Source: Hyphomicrobiales bacterium (GTDB taxonomy: Bacteria > Pseudomonadota > Alphaproteobacteria > Rhizobiales > Rhizobiaceae). From it: a stretch of DNA of 64,000 bases. Where the stretch lies: assembly GCA_900473685.1 (NCBI GenBank), contig UCNE01000021.1, positions 37,725 through 101,724 on the forward strand, given 5' to 3'. Made by a program: the position numbers and the translations under genes. Under the pieces are notes generated by a model. The model worked only from the letters and a program-made list of their open reading frames with translations. It made no database searches and was not told the origin of the DNA. Shown one piece after another: positions 1 to 11,766 of the stretch (positions within the stretch are counted from its first letter, which is position 1; each line of letters opens with the position of its first letter).

Positions 1-2183
1 TTTACGGCACATTCGAAAGCGAACCGGCGGTACCGCTTGGCGATGCGCTGGCGGAAAATAACGGCATTTACAACGCGCTTGCCGCGCCATTGTTGCTGGA
101 GCGTCTCGGCATCAAGACCGGTGACGAAATCCTGCTTGGGACTGCGCGTATTCACGTTGCCGGTACCATCGTGCGCGAACCGGATGCTCTTTCGGATGGT
201 TTCGGTTTTGCGCCGCGCCTGCTGATTTCGAAAGCGGCACTTGATGCTTCGGGTCTCGTGCAGACAGGCAGTCTGGTCGAGCATACCTACAAGGTGAAAG
301 TCGCCGATAGTACCAGCGTGCCAGCCCTGCGCAGGCAAGCTGAGGAAAAATTTCCGCAGGCAGGCTGGTCTGTTCGTACCAGCCAGAATGCCGCTCCGGC
401 ATTGACGGCCAACATCACCCGCTTTTCGCAGTTCCTCACCCTTGTGGGGCTGACGGCGCTGATTGTCGGTGGCGTTGGCGTCGCCAATGCCGTGCGCTCC
501 TATCTCGATTCCAAGCGTGGCGTCATCGCCACGTTCAAATGCGTCGGCGCGCCTGCCTCGATGATCACGACGATCTATCTCATCCAGATCCTGCTGATTG
601 CCTTGATCGGTATCGGTATCGGCCTGGTCCTCGGCGCGCTCATTCCGTTCGTTGCGGCGCAGTTCCTTGCTGGCGTCCTGCCGGTATCAACCGCGTTTCA
701 GCTCTATCCCGGCGCACTCGGCCTTGCCGCCGTGTTCGGCCTTTTGACCTCGCTTGCCTTCGCCATCCTGCCGCTCGGCCATGCCCGCGAAGTTCCGGCG
801 ACCGCGCTGTTTCGCGAGCAGGGGTTCGAGCGGGCGCGCCTGCCATCCTGGCCGTATCTGCTGGCGGCGGCGCTTTGCCTCGGGGCGCTTGCAGGTCTTG
901 CGATCTTCACCGCCTATGACCGCACGATTTCGCTGACCTTCCTTGGCGCCATTGCCTTTTCGTTCGTCGTGTTGCGTGGCGTCGCCAGTCTGGTCGCCAT
1001 GCTGGCCCGCCGGGCGCCGCGCGTCAGTTCGCCGGCGCTCAGGCTTGCGATCGGCAATATCCATCGCCCCGGTGCGTTGACCCCCTCGGTGGTGCTGTCG
1101 CTCGGCCTTGGCCTGGCGCTGCTGGTGACGCTGGCGCTGATCGACGGCAATCTGCGCTGCGAGCTGACCGGCAACTTGCCGGAGCGGGCTCCGAATTTCT
1201 TCTTCGTCGATATTCAAGGCACTGAGGTCGAGGGGTTCCGTTCGCTGCTGCAGACAAGTCTGCCGGAGGGCAAGGTCATCGAGGTGCCGATGCTGCGCGG
1301 ACGTATCCTCGCTTTCAACGGCGAGGACGTGACGAAGATGAACGTGCCGCCGGCCGGTCAATGGGTGCTGCGCGGCGACCGGGGCATTACCTATGCCAAG
1401 AACAAGCCGGAAAACTCGACGCTGACGGAGGGGGACTGGTGGACACCGGATTATACCGGCGAGCCACTCGTGTCGTTTTCGTCCGAGGAGGCCGGTGAAC
1501 TGGGCCTGAAGATCGGCGATACCGTCACCGTCAACGTGCTTGGCCGCAATCTTACAGCCCGGATTGCCAATTTCCGCAAGGTCGAGTGGGAATCCCTGTC
1601 GATCAATTTCGTCATGGTGTTCTCGCCGAACACCTTTGCCGGTGCGCCGCATGCGTGGCTTGCCACCGTGATCGATCCGGGCGCGACGGCTGCGGAAGAG
1701 GCAGCCACGCTCAAGGCCGTCACCAATGCCTACCCGACGATCACCAGTGTCCGGGTCAAGGATGCGCTCGACATTATCAACGTGCTGGTCGGCCAGCTGG
1801 CAACCGCCATCCGCGCCGCCGCTGCCGTCGCGCTCGTGGCGTCCATCCTGGTGCTTGCCGGGGCGCTTGCGGCTGGCAACCGGGCACGCACCCATGATGC
1901 CGTCGTACTGAAGACGCTGGGCGCGACGCGCTCGACGCTAATCCGCGCCTTCTGCTACGAATACGCCATGCTCGGCTTGTCGACGGCGATCTTTGCGCTG
2001 TTTGCCGGTGGCGTTGCGGCATGGTTCGTGGTCAGCAAAATCATGAGCTTGCCGTCCTCTTTCCTGCCGGATGTGGCGCTGATCACCATGGCTGTCGCCC
2101 TGATCGTCACGGTCGGTTTCGGCCTGGCGGGTACCTGGCGGGTGCTCGGTCAGAAGGCCGCACCCGTCCTGCGCGAGCTCTGA
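1..2183 (+). CDS. ABC transporter permease, FtsX/YbbP family (5' end outside window)
   Basis: The reading frame is open from the first bases of the window, so the N-terminus is missing; about 727 residues are present. Family members of roughly 850 residues have two FtsX domains, which would put about 120-150 residues upstream. Hydrophobic helices cluster at about nt 415-780 (first FtsX unit), 850-1000 and 1090-1150, and nt 1790-2160 (second FtsX unit), with a long soluble periplasmic-type part between. It is probably the membrane subunit of an export or lipoprotein-type ABC system whose ATPase would lie upstream. The substrate cannot be read from the sequence. The TTG at nt 90 is an internal codon, not a start. 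Confidence 0.88.
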   Translation, partial: YGTFESEPAVPLGDALAENNGIYNALAAPLLLERLGIKTGDEILLGTARIHVAGTIVREPDALSDGFGFAPRLLISKAALDASGLVQTGSLVEHTYKVKVADSTSVPALRRQAEEKFPQAGWSVRTSQNAAPALTANITRFSQFLTLVGLTALIVGGVGVANAVRSYLDSKRGVIATFKCVGAPASMITTIYLIQILLIALIGIGIGLVLGALIPFVAAQFLAGVLPVSTAFQLYPGALGLAAVFGLLTSLAFAILPLGHAREVPATALFREQGFERARLPSWPYLLAAALCLGALAGLAIFTAYDRTISLTFLGAIAFSFVVLRGVASLVAMLARRAPRVSSPALRLAIGNIHRPGALTPSVVLSLGLGLALLVTLALIDGNLRCELTGNLPERAPNFFFVDIQGTEVEGFRSLLQTSLPEGKVIEVPMLRGRILAFNGEDVTKMNVPPAGQWVLRGDRGITYAKNKPENSTLTEGDWWTPDYTGEPLVSFSSEEAGELGLKIGDTVTVNVLGRNLTARIANFRKVEWESLSINFVMVFSPNTFAGAPHAWLATVIDPGATAAEEAATLKAVTNAYPTITSVRVKDALDIINVLVGQLATAIRAAAAVALVASILVLAGALAAGNRARTHDAVVLKTLGATRSTLIRAFCYEYAMLGLSTAIFALFAGGVAAWFVVSKIMSLPSSFLPDVALITMAVALIVTVGFGLAGTWRVLGQKAAPVLREL

Positions 2184-2218
2184 GCGGCCAGTTAACCGTT
2201 AACGCTACCCCTTGAAAG

Positions 2219-2252
2219 CCCTGAGAATCCGCTTTTCGGCTGATTCTCAGGG
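2219..2252. terminator. Perfect 11-bp hairpin after the ABC permease gene
   Basis: CCCTGAGAATC (2219-2229) pairs perfectly with GATTCTCAGGG (2242-2252) across a 12-nt loop. It lies 36 bp past the permease stop. There is no T-run, so it may be a transcript-end stabiliser or a small palindromic repeat rather than a true intrinsic terminator. Confidence 0.5.
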
Positions 2253-2406
2253 CGGCCGGTCTTGTGTAAGTCGTATTTCGACATCATATTCTCCCTAGGC
2301 ATGCTGGAGCCCCGCAGCGGCGCCTGGGTCAAGTGGCTTGCACCTTACGGATGCGCCCTTACCGCCCGACACCGTAAACTTAACCGGGGCTTTTAAAGAG
2401 GAAACA

Positions 2407-3150
2407 ATGGCTGATCTTAGAAACTACCAAACCCGAATGTCGCCTGCCGGCGCACAGGCGGGGGCCGTAATCGACGAAGGTCTGCGCACCTATATGCTCA
2501 AGGTGTACAACCTGATGGCCCTCGGTCTGGCGATCACCGGTATTGCCGCCTACGCTGCGTTTCAGTTCGCTTTCGCGGACGGACAGCTGACAGCCTTCGG
2601 CCAGGCGATTTATGTGAGCCCGCTGAAGTGGGTCGTCATGCTCGCGCCGCTGGCTCTGGTGTTCTACATGAGCTTCCGCATTAACTCGATGAGCGTATCC
2701 GCCGCGCAGACGACCTTCTGGGTCTATGCCGGTCTGATGGGTCTCTCGCTGTCGTCGATCTTCCTGATCTATACCGGCCAGAGCATCACCCAGACGTTCT
2801 TCGTCACGGCTGCTTCGTTCGGCGCTCTGTCGCTCTACGGTTACACCACCAAGCGTAGCCTGTCCGGCATGGGTTCGTTCCTGATGATGGGTCTGTTCGG
2901 CCTGATCATCGCCTCGATCGTCAATATCTTCCTCGCCTCTTCGGCGCTTGATTTTGCGATCTCGGCTATCGGTGTTCTGATCTTCGCAGGCCTCACGGCT
3001 TACGATACCCAGAAGATCAAGGAAATGTACTTCGAAGAAGAAGGTGCCGAAGCCACTGGCCGCAAGGCCATCATGGGTGCGCTGACGTTGTACCTCGACT
3101 TCATCAACCTGTTCCTGTTCCTGCTGCGTTTCCTTGGAAACAAGGAATAG
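2407..3150 (+). CDS. Bax inhibitor-1 (BI-1/YccA) family membrane protein
   Basis: Protein of 247 residues with about seven hydrophobic helices, a polar N-terminal tail and an acidic loop near the end, as in the Bax inhibitor-1/YccA/YetJ family. Family members are inner-membrane proteins linked to Ca2+ leak or to FtsH protease modulation. The start is ATG 2407 because AAAGAGGAA sits just upstream and MADLRNYQ is the usual rhizobial N-terminus; a longer frame from 2338 lacks a ribosome-binding site. The gene appears monocistronic, with hairpins on both sides. The cellular role in rhizobia is not known from sequence. Confidence 0.92.
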   Translation: MADLRNYQTRMSPAGAQAGAVIDEGLRTYMLKVYNLMALGLAITGIAAYAAFQFAFADGQLTAFGQAIYVSPLKWVVMLAPLALVFYMSFRINSMSVSAAQTTFWVYAGLMGLSLSSIFLIYTGQSITQTFFVTAASFGALSLYGYTTKRSLSGMGSFLMMGLFGLIIASIVNIFLASSALDFAISAIGVLIFAGLTAYDTQKIKEMYFEEEGAEATGRKAIMGALTLYLDFINLFLFLLRFLGNKE

Positions 3151-3171
3151 TCCAGAACCGGGATACATCTG

Positions 3172-3197
3172 AAAAGGCGGCTTCGGCCGCCTTTTTT
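3172..3197 (+). terminator. Intrinsic terminator of the BI-1 gene
   Basis: AAAAGGCGGC pairs with GCCGCCTTTT around a TTCG tetraloop and runs into six Ts, 22 bp after the stop codon. This is a textbook rho-independent terminator. Confidence 0.92.
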
Positions 3198-3284
3198 GTT
3201 GCCCGGAGGGCTGCAACGGTGCCTGCTTGAACGCACGAATACAATATGGCAGAGGAGAAAGTCCTTTCCCAGTCAGGTCCGCCC

Positions 3285-3842
3285 ATGCCCTTCACGCTTC
3301 GTGACGCTACCCTTTCCGATATTGCCGCGATTACCGCGATCTATCAGGACTCGGTTCTCAATGGCGTAGCCTCTTATGAGATGACGCCGCCGGGTGAGCC
3401 GGAAATGGCGTCGCGCTTTTCTGCGATCACCGGCAATGGTTATCCCTATATCGCCGCCGTCGATGCGCAGGGCGTGCTGCTCGGCTATGCCTATGCGTCA
3501 GCGTTCCGCACGCGCACTGCATACCGGTTCATGGTCGAGGATTCGATCTATCTGGCACCGGAGGCGCGCGGGCAGGGTGTCGGCAAGGCGCTGCTGGCCG
3601 AACTGATCCGGCACTGCACGGCGCTCGGCTTCCGCCAGATGGTCGCTGTCATCGGCGGCGCCCATCCAGCCTCCGTCGCGGTTCATCGCGCAGCCGGTTT
3701 CGAGCATGGCGGATTGATGAAGGGCACGGGGTTCAAACACGGCCGCTGGCTCGATACGATAATCATGCAATTGCCGCTCGGCGAGGGCCTGACAACCGAT
3801 CCTGAACCGGGCGTCTATCCCGATACGCTGTATCGCAGTTGA
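3285..3842 (+). CDS. GNAT N-acetyltransferase, phosphinothricin acetyltransferase-like
   Basis: Protein of 185 residues resembling the PAT/YncA branch of GNATs. It has an N-terminal TLRDATLSDIAAITAIYQDS, then VASYEMTPP, and the acetyl-CoA loop EARGQGVGKALLAELI at about residues 97-112. Such enzymes acetylate amino groups of amino-acid analogues such as phosphinothricin, methionine sulfoximine or methionine sulfone. ATG 3285 is preferred because it gives the family length; an upstream in-frame ATG at 3246 adds 13 unconserved residues. The 3' end is one base from the convergent DUF2794 gene. Substrate is inferred only from the family. Confidence 0.85.
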   Translation: MPFTLRDATLSDIAAITAIYQDSVLNGVASYEMTPPGEPEMASRFSAITGNGYPYIAAVDAQGVLLGYAYASAFRTRTAYRFMVEDSIYLAPEARGQGVGKALLAELIRHCTALGFRQMVAVIGGAHPASVAVHRAAGFEHGGLMKGTGFKHGRWLDTIIMQLPLGEGLTTDPEPGVYPDTLYRS

Positions 3843-3843
3843 G

Positions 3844-4251
3844 TCAGGTCTTGATGACCTTCAGCATCTTGTCGAAAACCTTGAGCACCTGCTGCAGGTC
3901 ATGACCGCGCTTGAGAATCATGCCGTGGGTATTAACGACGCTGAATGCGCCCTGCTTGGCTGATAGTTTCGGATTCTTTTCGATCCGGAACAGTGGCATT
4001 TCACCGGAGCGTTTGAAAACCGAGAACACCGCCTTGTCGCGCAGGTGGTCCATCGCGTAATCGCGCCACTCGCCCTCGCCGACCATGCGTCCATAGACCC
4101 TGAGGATCATATCAAGCTCGCGGCGATGGAAGGTGATGGGGAGTTGGTCCTGGTTGCTGCTGCGATATTCGTGCAGATTAACAACCACATCGGACGATTT
4201 CTGCCTTTCGGAACGGGTCTCGCCTTGCGGCAAATCCGGCTGATCAGTCAT
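3844..4251 (-). CDS. DUF2794 domain protein
   Basis: A 135-residue soluble protein matching the alphaproteobacterial DUF2794 family: VVVNLHEYR near the N-terminus, then FHRRELDMILRVYGRMV and a middle segment FSVFKRSGEMPLFRIEK. Family function is unknown. The stop is immediately next to the convergent GNAT stop. There is no signal peptide or membrane segment. Confidence 0.88.
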   Translation of the reverse strand: MTDQPDLPQGETRSERQKSSDVVVNLHEYRSSNQDQLPITFHRRELDMILRVYGRMVGEGEWRDYAMDHLRDKAVFSVFKRSGEMPLFRIEKNPKLSAKQGAFSVVNTHGMILKRGHDLQQVLKVFDKMLKVIKT

Positions 4252-4642
4252 CGGTACTCCGGCCTTTTATTGTGACAGGACGGTTACAGTGTGCCTGACC
4301 GTGGCCGAAATGCAAGCCGCACGGGTGCGGCAACGGGGCAAGACTTTTTTCGCCCTGCCGCATTTCAAACAAACCGACGCCCCAATTCACAACGAAACTC
4401 GCCCGCGTCGGCACAAGGAAGTTCTTCCGGGTGTCCGGCCTGCATGTCTGTTTGGAGATTTTCTGTCTTGAACGGGTGCAGCAATGGAGCGGCTAGCCAA
4501 AGCGTCCTTCGGGCGCGGTTGCTTCAGACGCCATGTTTCGTCGGCAATGAACGTTGCCGGAAAGCGTGGCCGGTTCGGTCCGGCATCTTCGAACCCTCAG
4601 CCCCAGCCCCTCGATGCTGCCGGGCCGAACCAGACTAGCCAA
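4252..4642. other. Intergenic region without a supported gene; imperfect hairpin at 4571-4631
   Basis: These 390 bp separate the DUF1223 and DUF2794 genes, both on the minus strand. No frame here has coding character. CGGTTCGGTCCGGCATC (4571-4587) pairs imperfectly with GATGCTGCCGGGCCGAACC (4613-4631). As it lies just downstream of the DUF1223 stop on that strand, it is probably that gene's transcript end. The remainder should hold the DUF2794 promoter, which I could not place. Confidence 0.5.
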
Positions 4643-5401
4643 TCAGTTGGCGCCCTTCTCCGCCATCACGGTGGCGGCGCCAACGATGGCGCCGGGCGTT
4701 TCGCTGTCCTTCATCTTCTGCAACAGCACGGCACAGCCGCCGTTTTCACCTTCGTTGAGGATGGAAGCGGGCAGAACGAAATTGGCAGGCTTGCCATCCC
4801 ACATGCCGATCGTCTGGACATCGCGGACGGAATGCCAGTAGGAAATCTTCTTGCCGCTGTTTTCGCCCTTCTTGACGTCGACAAACTGCTGCCGGTTGAA
4901 ATAGACGACGACGACATTGGCCTTGCCGGTGCCTGCCCCGATCTTGATATCGATCTCATCCTTGCTGACATTGGCGGCGACCGGTACTGCGAGGCCCTGT
5001 CCCGCCGAATTCATCGCGGAGAGGCGATTGTTGATCCCGTCGATATCGGCGCCGTTGATGTGGTCGCGGCCGTTGAGAACGGCTTGAGGCGTGTAGACGC
5101 CGCTGCGGCCAAACATCTTCGCATAGGCATATTGCCGGGCAGTGTTGTCCTTCGAGGCCAAAGTGTCGGCCCAGCCGAGATAGTTCCAGTAGTCGACGTG
5201 ATAGGAGAGCGCCACGACCTTGCCGTTGTCGATCAGCGTCTTCAATGCCGCATCTGCCGGCGGGCAGGACGAGCAGCCCTGGCTGGTGAACAGTTCCACC
5301 ACGCCTGCCGGCTTCACCGTATCCTCGGCCACAGCCGGCATCGCCATCAGGCCAAGGCCAACGGCGAGCGTGATGTGGCGAACGGTGCTTGATCCAGACA
5401 T
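4643..5401 (-). CDS. DUF1223 secreted thioredoxin-like protein
   Basis: A 252-residue protein with an N-terminal signal peptide (hydrophobic stretch, then AVAEDTV), followed directly by VELFTSQGCSSCPPADAAL, whose CxxC is the hallmark of the DUF1223 thioredoxin-like family. It is therefore probably periplasmic and redox-active, but the partner is unknown. The start at 5401 is chosen because GGAAG lies 5 nt before it; another ATG four codons upstream has no ribosome-binding site. The nearby cytochrome c maturation genes share the CxxC theme but are on the other strand and not co-transcribed. Confidence 0.88.
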   Translation of the reverse strand: MSGSSTVRHITLAVGLGLMAMPAVAEDTVKPAGVVELFTSQGCSSCPPADAALKTLIDNGKVVALSYHVDYWNYLGWADTLASKDNTARQYAYAKMFGRSGVYTPQAVLNGRDHINGADIDGINNRLSAMNSAGQGLAVPVAANVSKDEIDIKIGAGTGKANVVVVYFNRQQFVDVKKGENSGKKISYWHSVRDVQTIGMWDGKPANFVLPASILNEGENGGCAVLLQKMKDSETPGAIVGAATVMAEKGAN

Positions 5402-5551
5402 TCGGACTTCCATTTCAGGATGTTGGCATTTCAGGCGGCTGAATTTCTGTGGTGTTGTACAGGCGTACAGTCTCTATCGGCACCCTTCATACTCCGGTCC
5501 TCCGTCAACGGAAAATCACGTTGGAGTGAGGTTTAGGGTACCGGCGATCAC

Positions 5552-5581
5552 AAAAAAAACCGGGGCTCGTGAAAGCCCCGG
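5552..5581 (-). terminator. Intrinsic terminator of acnA
   Basis: On the minus strand an 8-bp stem (CCGGGGCT/AGCCCCGG, 5560-5567 and 5574-5581) is followed by a run of eight Ts, about 30 bp after the acnA stop. Confidence 0.9.
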
Positions 5582-5609
5582 CTTCGTTCATTCAAGCATC
5601 AGCGATGCA

Positions 5610-8300
<2,691 letters not shown>

Positions 8301-8563
8301 TGGAATACCCCGTTCCGTTAGATCGCCAAAACGTGACGCACGAACGCCCGAACGCATTTAAAGCGCGATATGGGATGCGGGTACGGCCATTTCCGCTGTC
8401 CGTACGTGGAAATCATTCCAAGTTCGGCGCTAGGATGAAATTCACGCCGACCGCTGGCGTGTTGGGGCGGTTATAGATAATTTCTCCGGAACGTGCCAGA
8501 CCATCCGTCCTCAATTTGAGACAATTTTTTTGCGCTGCGACGAACGTCGTAAAAGGAATGTGA

Positions 8564-9205
8564 ATGCCGATCCGCCTGCGTGTCGAAGGCCTCAGTGCGA
8601 AACGTGGTGAGGATCTGATTTTCCACGATATTTCGTTCATTGTTGCAGCCGGAGAAGCCTTGATTGTCACCGGTCCGAACGGATCGGGCAAGTCGACTTT
8701 GCTGCGCGTTCTGGCGGGGCTTTTGACGGCCGAATCCGGCACCGTCCGGATGGATGATACGGTTGCCGATATCAGCCATCCGCGCGAGCTCTGCCACTAT
8801 CTCGGTCACCGCAATGCGATGAAGCACGAGCTGACGGTCGAAGAAAATCTCTCCTTCTGGAAATCATTCATGGGTGATTCGGCTGGTGGCTCTGGCATCG
8901 GCCTCGAGGAGGCGACGGAAGCGCTTGGCCTTGGCGGAATTTCACATCTTCCCTTCGGCTATCTCTCGGCCGGGCAGCAACGGCGCATGGCCATGGCCAA
9001 GCTGCTGGTCGCCTATCGCCCGGTCTGGATCCTCGACGAGCCGACGGCCGCACTCGATGCGGCGGCGGACCGGATGTTTGCTGGATTGGTGGAGCGGCAT
9101 CTCGGTGCGGGCGGGATTGTGGTCGCAGCGACGCATCAGCCGCTGGGGGTGGCTGCAAGGGAGCTGCGGATGACGGGGTTTGCTGGAGTGGGGGAAGTGG
9201 TTTGA
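8564..9205 (+). CDS. ccmA: Cytochrome c biogenesis heme exporter ATPase CcmA
   Basis: ABC ATPase of 213 residues, the energy subunit of the CcmABCD complex that releases holo-CcmE during cytochrome c maturation. Walker A is GPNGSGKST (about residues 39-47), the signature is YLSAGQQRRMAMAKL, and Walker B is VWILDEPTAALD. AAGGA precedes the ATG. It opens the ccmABCDG cluster and is separated from ccmB by a 186-bp palindromic repeat element. Confidence 0.96.
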   Translation: MPIRLRVEGLSAKRGEDLIFHDISFIVAAGEALIVTGPNGSGKSTLLRVLAGLLTAESGTVRMDDTVADISHPRELCHYLGHRNAMKHELTVEENLSFWKSFMGDSAGGSGIGLEEATEALGLGGISHLPFGYLSAGQQRRMAMAKLLVAYRPVWILDEPTAALDAAADRMFAGLVERHLGAGGIVVAATHQPLGVAARELRMTGFAGVGEVV

Positions 9206-9225
9206 TGCCAGTGTCTGCCGTATCG

Positions 9226-9411
9226 ACCCCCCTCTGTCACTTCGTGACATCTCCCCCACAAGGGGGGAGATCATCGTTGGTACTTCGCCAGGTCGATGAA
9301 GATAATCGCCTTCACCCGATTTCGGTTGGCAGATTACTGATGGGATTGTGTGGGAAAAGAGTGATCTCCCCCCTTGTGGGGGAGATGTCGGCGTCGCCGA
9401 CAGAGGGGGGT
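9226..9411. repeat. RIME-like composite palindromic element between ccmA and ccmB
   Basis: The element is bounded by perfect 13-bp terminal inverted repeats, ACCCCCCTCTGTC (9226-9238) and GACAGAGGGGGGT (9399-9411). Each end carries a second palindrome of the type CTCCCCCACAAGGGGGGAG. Mosaics of two palindromes like this are known in rhizobia as RIME elements. The same termini occur inside ftsY in this window. It encodes nothing visible. Confidence 0.85.
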
Positions 9412-9440
9412 AAAACTCTCCGCACGACGGGAGCCTGTGC

Positions 9441-10100
9441 ATGATCTCCCTCTTCCTGCGTGACCTCAAACTCTCCATGCGCGCCGGTGGCGGTGCGTTG
9501 ATCGGCGTGTTGTTCTTCATGACCGTTGTTGCCGTGGTGCCCTTCGCCGTCGGCCCTGATCTCAATCTTCTGTCCCGCATTGGCCCGGCGATCCTGTGGA
9601 TCGGTGCGCTGCTTGCATCTCTTCTCGGTCTTGACCGGCTCTTCCAGGCGGAGCGTGAGGACGGGTCTCTGGATCTGATGCTGATGCAGGAAACGCCACT
9701 GGTGCTGACGGTGCTGGTCAAATGCCTGGCGCACTGGACGGCGACCGGCCTGCCGCTGGTGATTGCCGCGCCGCTGCTCGGGCTGTTCATGAACATGAGC
9801 GAAGTGGCGATCGGCGCAACCATGCTGACGCTGCTGGTCGGGACCCCTGCCATCACCTTTATCGGCGCGACCGGCGCTGCCGTTGCCGTCACCCTGCCAC
9901 GCGGCGGGCTATTGGTCTCGATCCTCGTCCTGCCGCTGGCGATCCCGGTGCTGATCTTCGGTGTCAGTGCGGCCTATGCCGCGGTTCAGGATCCAGCGCC
10001 ATTCCTGCCGCCGCTGCTCATCCTGATTGCCATCACGCTGTTCTTTGCAGTCATTGGTCCGCTGGCGGCAGCGTTGGCTCTCCGGTCTGCATCGGATTAG
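9441..10100 (+). CDS. ccmB: Heme exporter membrane protein CcmB
   Basis: A 219-residue integral membrane protein with six hydrophobic helices. The family N-terminal block is present: LFLRDLKLSMRAGG, then AILWIGALLASLLGLDRLF followed by EREDGSLDLMLMQ. CcmB is one of the two membrane subunits driven by CcmA in holo-CcmE release. Its promoter or read-through must cross the palindromic element upstream. A 15-bp hairpin follows. Confidence 0.95.
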   Translation: MISLFLRDLKLSMRAGGGALIGVLFFMTVVAVVPFAVGPDLNLLSRIGPAILWIGALLASLLGLDRLFQAEREDGSLDLMLMQETPLVLTVLVKCLAHWTATGLPLVIAAPLLGLFMNMSEVAIGATMLTLLVGTPAITFIGATGAAVAVTLPRGGLLVSILVLPLAIPVLIFGVSAAYAAVQDPAPFLPPLLILIAITLFFAVIGPLAAALALRSASD

Positions 10101-10110
10101 AATGGGAAAC

Positions 10111-10147
10111 CAGAGCGTCACGCGTCCTTTGAACGCGTGACGCTCTG
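10111..10147. repeat. Perfect 15-bp inverted repeat between ccmB and ccmC
   Basis: CAGAGCGTCACGCGT (10111-10125) pairs perfectly with ACGCGTGACGCTCTG (10133-10147) over a 7-nt loop. No U-tract follows, so this is either a transcript-processing or stabilising structure inside the ccm operon or a short dispersed palindrome. Confidence 0.75.
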
Positions 10148-10208
10148 ACGCAAATGTGATTGCTGTCCCTTCATTGAAGAGAAGCGCATTGCGCGTTAAA
10201 GAACCATC

Positions 10209-10970
10209 ATGAGCGAAAACAGTCTGGCCATTCGAAAATTCAGCGACCTTGCCAATCCCACCCGGTTTCTGGCCTTGGCGGCGCGTGTCCTGCCGTGGTT
10301 TGCCGGATTGACGGTGCTGCTGTTTGCCGTGGGGCTCTATCTGTCTTTTACCACCGAAGGCGATTATCAGCAGGGAGAGACGGTGCGCATCATGTATGTG
10401 CATGTGCCGGCTGCCTGGCTGTCGATGATGTGTTACTCGGTGATGGCGCTTTCGGCGCTGGGTACGCTGGTCTGGCGCCATCCGCTGGCCGATGTTGCGG
10501 CCCGTGCCGCCGCACCGATTGGTGCGTCCTTTACCTTTCTGGCATTGGTGACCGGCTCGCTCTGGGGCAAGCCGATGTGGGGCACATGGTGGGTCTGGGA
10601 TGCGCGGCTGACCTCGGTCTTCGTGCTGTTTCTGATGTATCTCGGGCTGATGGCGCTCAACCGCGCCATGGACGAACCCGGCAAGGCGGCCAAGGTGTCG
10701 GCCGTGTTGATCCTCGTCGGCTTCGTGAATATTCCGATCATCAAGTTTTCGGTCGAATGGTGGAACACGCTGCACCAGCCGGCAAGCGTGCTGAGGCTCG
10801 GTGGTTCGGCAATCGATCCGGAATTCCTGCGGCCGCTTCTGGTGATGGCGGTTGCCTTCACCATGCTGTTCTTCACCCTGCATATCGCCGCGATGCGCAA
10901 CGAGATCTGGCGCCGCCGGGTGACCTCGATGCGCCGCCAGGCGGCCCGCAGCGCTGGCCGGGAGGCTTGA
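10209..10970 (+). CDS. ccmC: Heme-handling membrane protein CcmC
   Basis: A 253-residue protein with six predicted helices and the tryptophan-rich WWD signature [15 protein letters not shown] in the periplasmic loop. It has flanking conserved histidines (VHVPAAW before, WWNTLHQ after) that ligate heme. CcmC loads heme onto the chaperone CcmE. The start ATG 10209 gives the full family length. ccmD follows after 4 bp. Confidence 0.97.
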   Translation: MSENSLAIRKFSDLANPTRFLALAARVLPWFAGLTVLLFAVGLYLSFTTEGDYQQGETVRIMYVHVPAAWLSMMCYSVMALSALGTLVWRHPLADVAARAAAPIGASFTFLALVTGSLWGKPMWGTWWVWDARLTSVFVLFLMYLGLMALNRAMDEPGKAAKVSAVLILVGFVNIPIIKFSVEWWNTLHQPASVLRLGGSAIDPEFLRPLLVMAVAFTMLFFTLHIAAMRNEIWRRRVTSMRRQAARSAGREA

Positions 10971-10974
10971 GCCG

Positions 10975-11145
10975 ATGATGACCCACACCGCCTATGTTCT
11001 TGCCAGTTATGGCATTGCCACCATTACCGTGTTTGCGCTCGTTCTCTGGGTCTGGACGGATGGGCGTGCCCGCCGCCGCGAATTGCAGGCCCTGGAATCA
11101 GCCGGTATCCGCCGCCGCTCGGCGCAAGCCGGAGAGGCATCATGA
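10975..11145 (+). CDS. ccmD: Heme exporter accessory protein CcmD
   Basis: A small protein of 56 residues, [20 protein letters not shown] and onward: one transmembrane helix, then a strongly basic tail with RARRRE, exactly the CcmD pattern. It stabilises the CcmABC-CcmE complex. Two adjacent ATGs (10975, 10978) are possible starts. Its stop overlaps the ccmG start by four bases (ATGA), which indicates translational coupling. Confidence 0.93.
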   Translation: MMTHTAYVLASYGIATITVFALVLWVWTDGRARRRELQALESAGIRRRSAQAGEAS

Positions 11146-11750
11146 GCCTTGAGACACCGACCACTCCCGACGCCAACCGGCCCGCCAAGATGCGCATCGT
11201 CCTCGCGCTCCTGCCGCTGTTGATCTTTGCCGGACTTGCGGCGATTTTCTGGAGCCAGCTCGGGTCCGGCCGCGACATCAGTGAAATTCCCTCGGCGCTG
11301 ATTGGCACCAAGGCGCCGGCTCTGGACATGCCGCCGCTTGAAGGGGCGACATTCAAGGGTGCCGCAATGCCGCCGCTGACTGATGCGGCCATCAAGGGCA
11401 AACTGACGCTGGTCAATGTCTGGGCATCCTGGTGCGTGCCCTGCCGGGAGGAAAATCCGATCATCCTGGAACTTGCCAAGGACCCGCGGCTGACGGTGGT
11501 CGGGATCAACTACAAGGACCAGACCGGAAATGCGCTGCGGTTCCTCGGCGAACTCGGCAATCCCTTCGCTGCGGTCGGCGTCGATCCGCGCGGCAAGGCG
11601 GCGATCGACTGGGGCGTCTACGGCATCCCGGAATCCTACCTCGTCGATGCCTCGGGAACGATCGTCTACAAGCGCGTCGGGCCGTTTGACGACCGCAGTT
11701 TGAAGGAAGGCCTTTATCCGGCGATCGAAAAGGCTGCGGCGGCGAAGTAG
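11142..11750 (+). CDS. ccmG: Periplasmic thiol:disulfide oxidoreductase CcmG (DsbE)
   Basis: A 202-residue membrane-anchored thioredoxin: one N-terminal helix (about residues 18-38), then the redox site [12 protein letters not shown] near residue 100. The CcmG family segment [15 protein letters not shown] carries the cis-proline. It reduces apocytochrome c or CcmH before heme ligation. It overlaps ccmD by four bases. CcmE, CcmF and CcmH are not in the window and must lie elsewhere. Confidence 0.95.
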   Translation: MSLETPTTPDANRPAKMRIVLALLPLLIFAGLAAIFWSQLGSGRDISEIPSALIGTKAPALDMPPLEGATFKGAAMPPLTDAAIKGKLTLVNVWASWCVPCREENPIILELAKDPRLTVVGINYKDQTGNALRFLGELGNPFAAVGVDPRGKAAIDWGVYGIPESYLVDASGTIVYKRVGPFDDRSLKEGLYPAIEKAAAAK

Positions 11751-11766
11751 GCGTTTCTCTTTCCTT

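Noticed and set aside
687..1895. A 402-codon minus-strand frame
   Set aside because: Fully antisense to the ABC permease, with low-complexity Arg/Gly/Asp content and no family resemblance.
4291..4638. A 115-codon frame between the DUF2794 and DUF1223 genes
   Set aside because: No ribosome-binding site, low-complexity residues and overlap with a probable terminator hairpin of the opposite strand.
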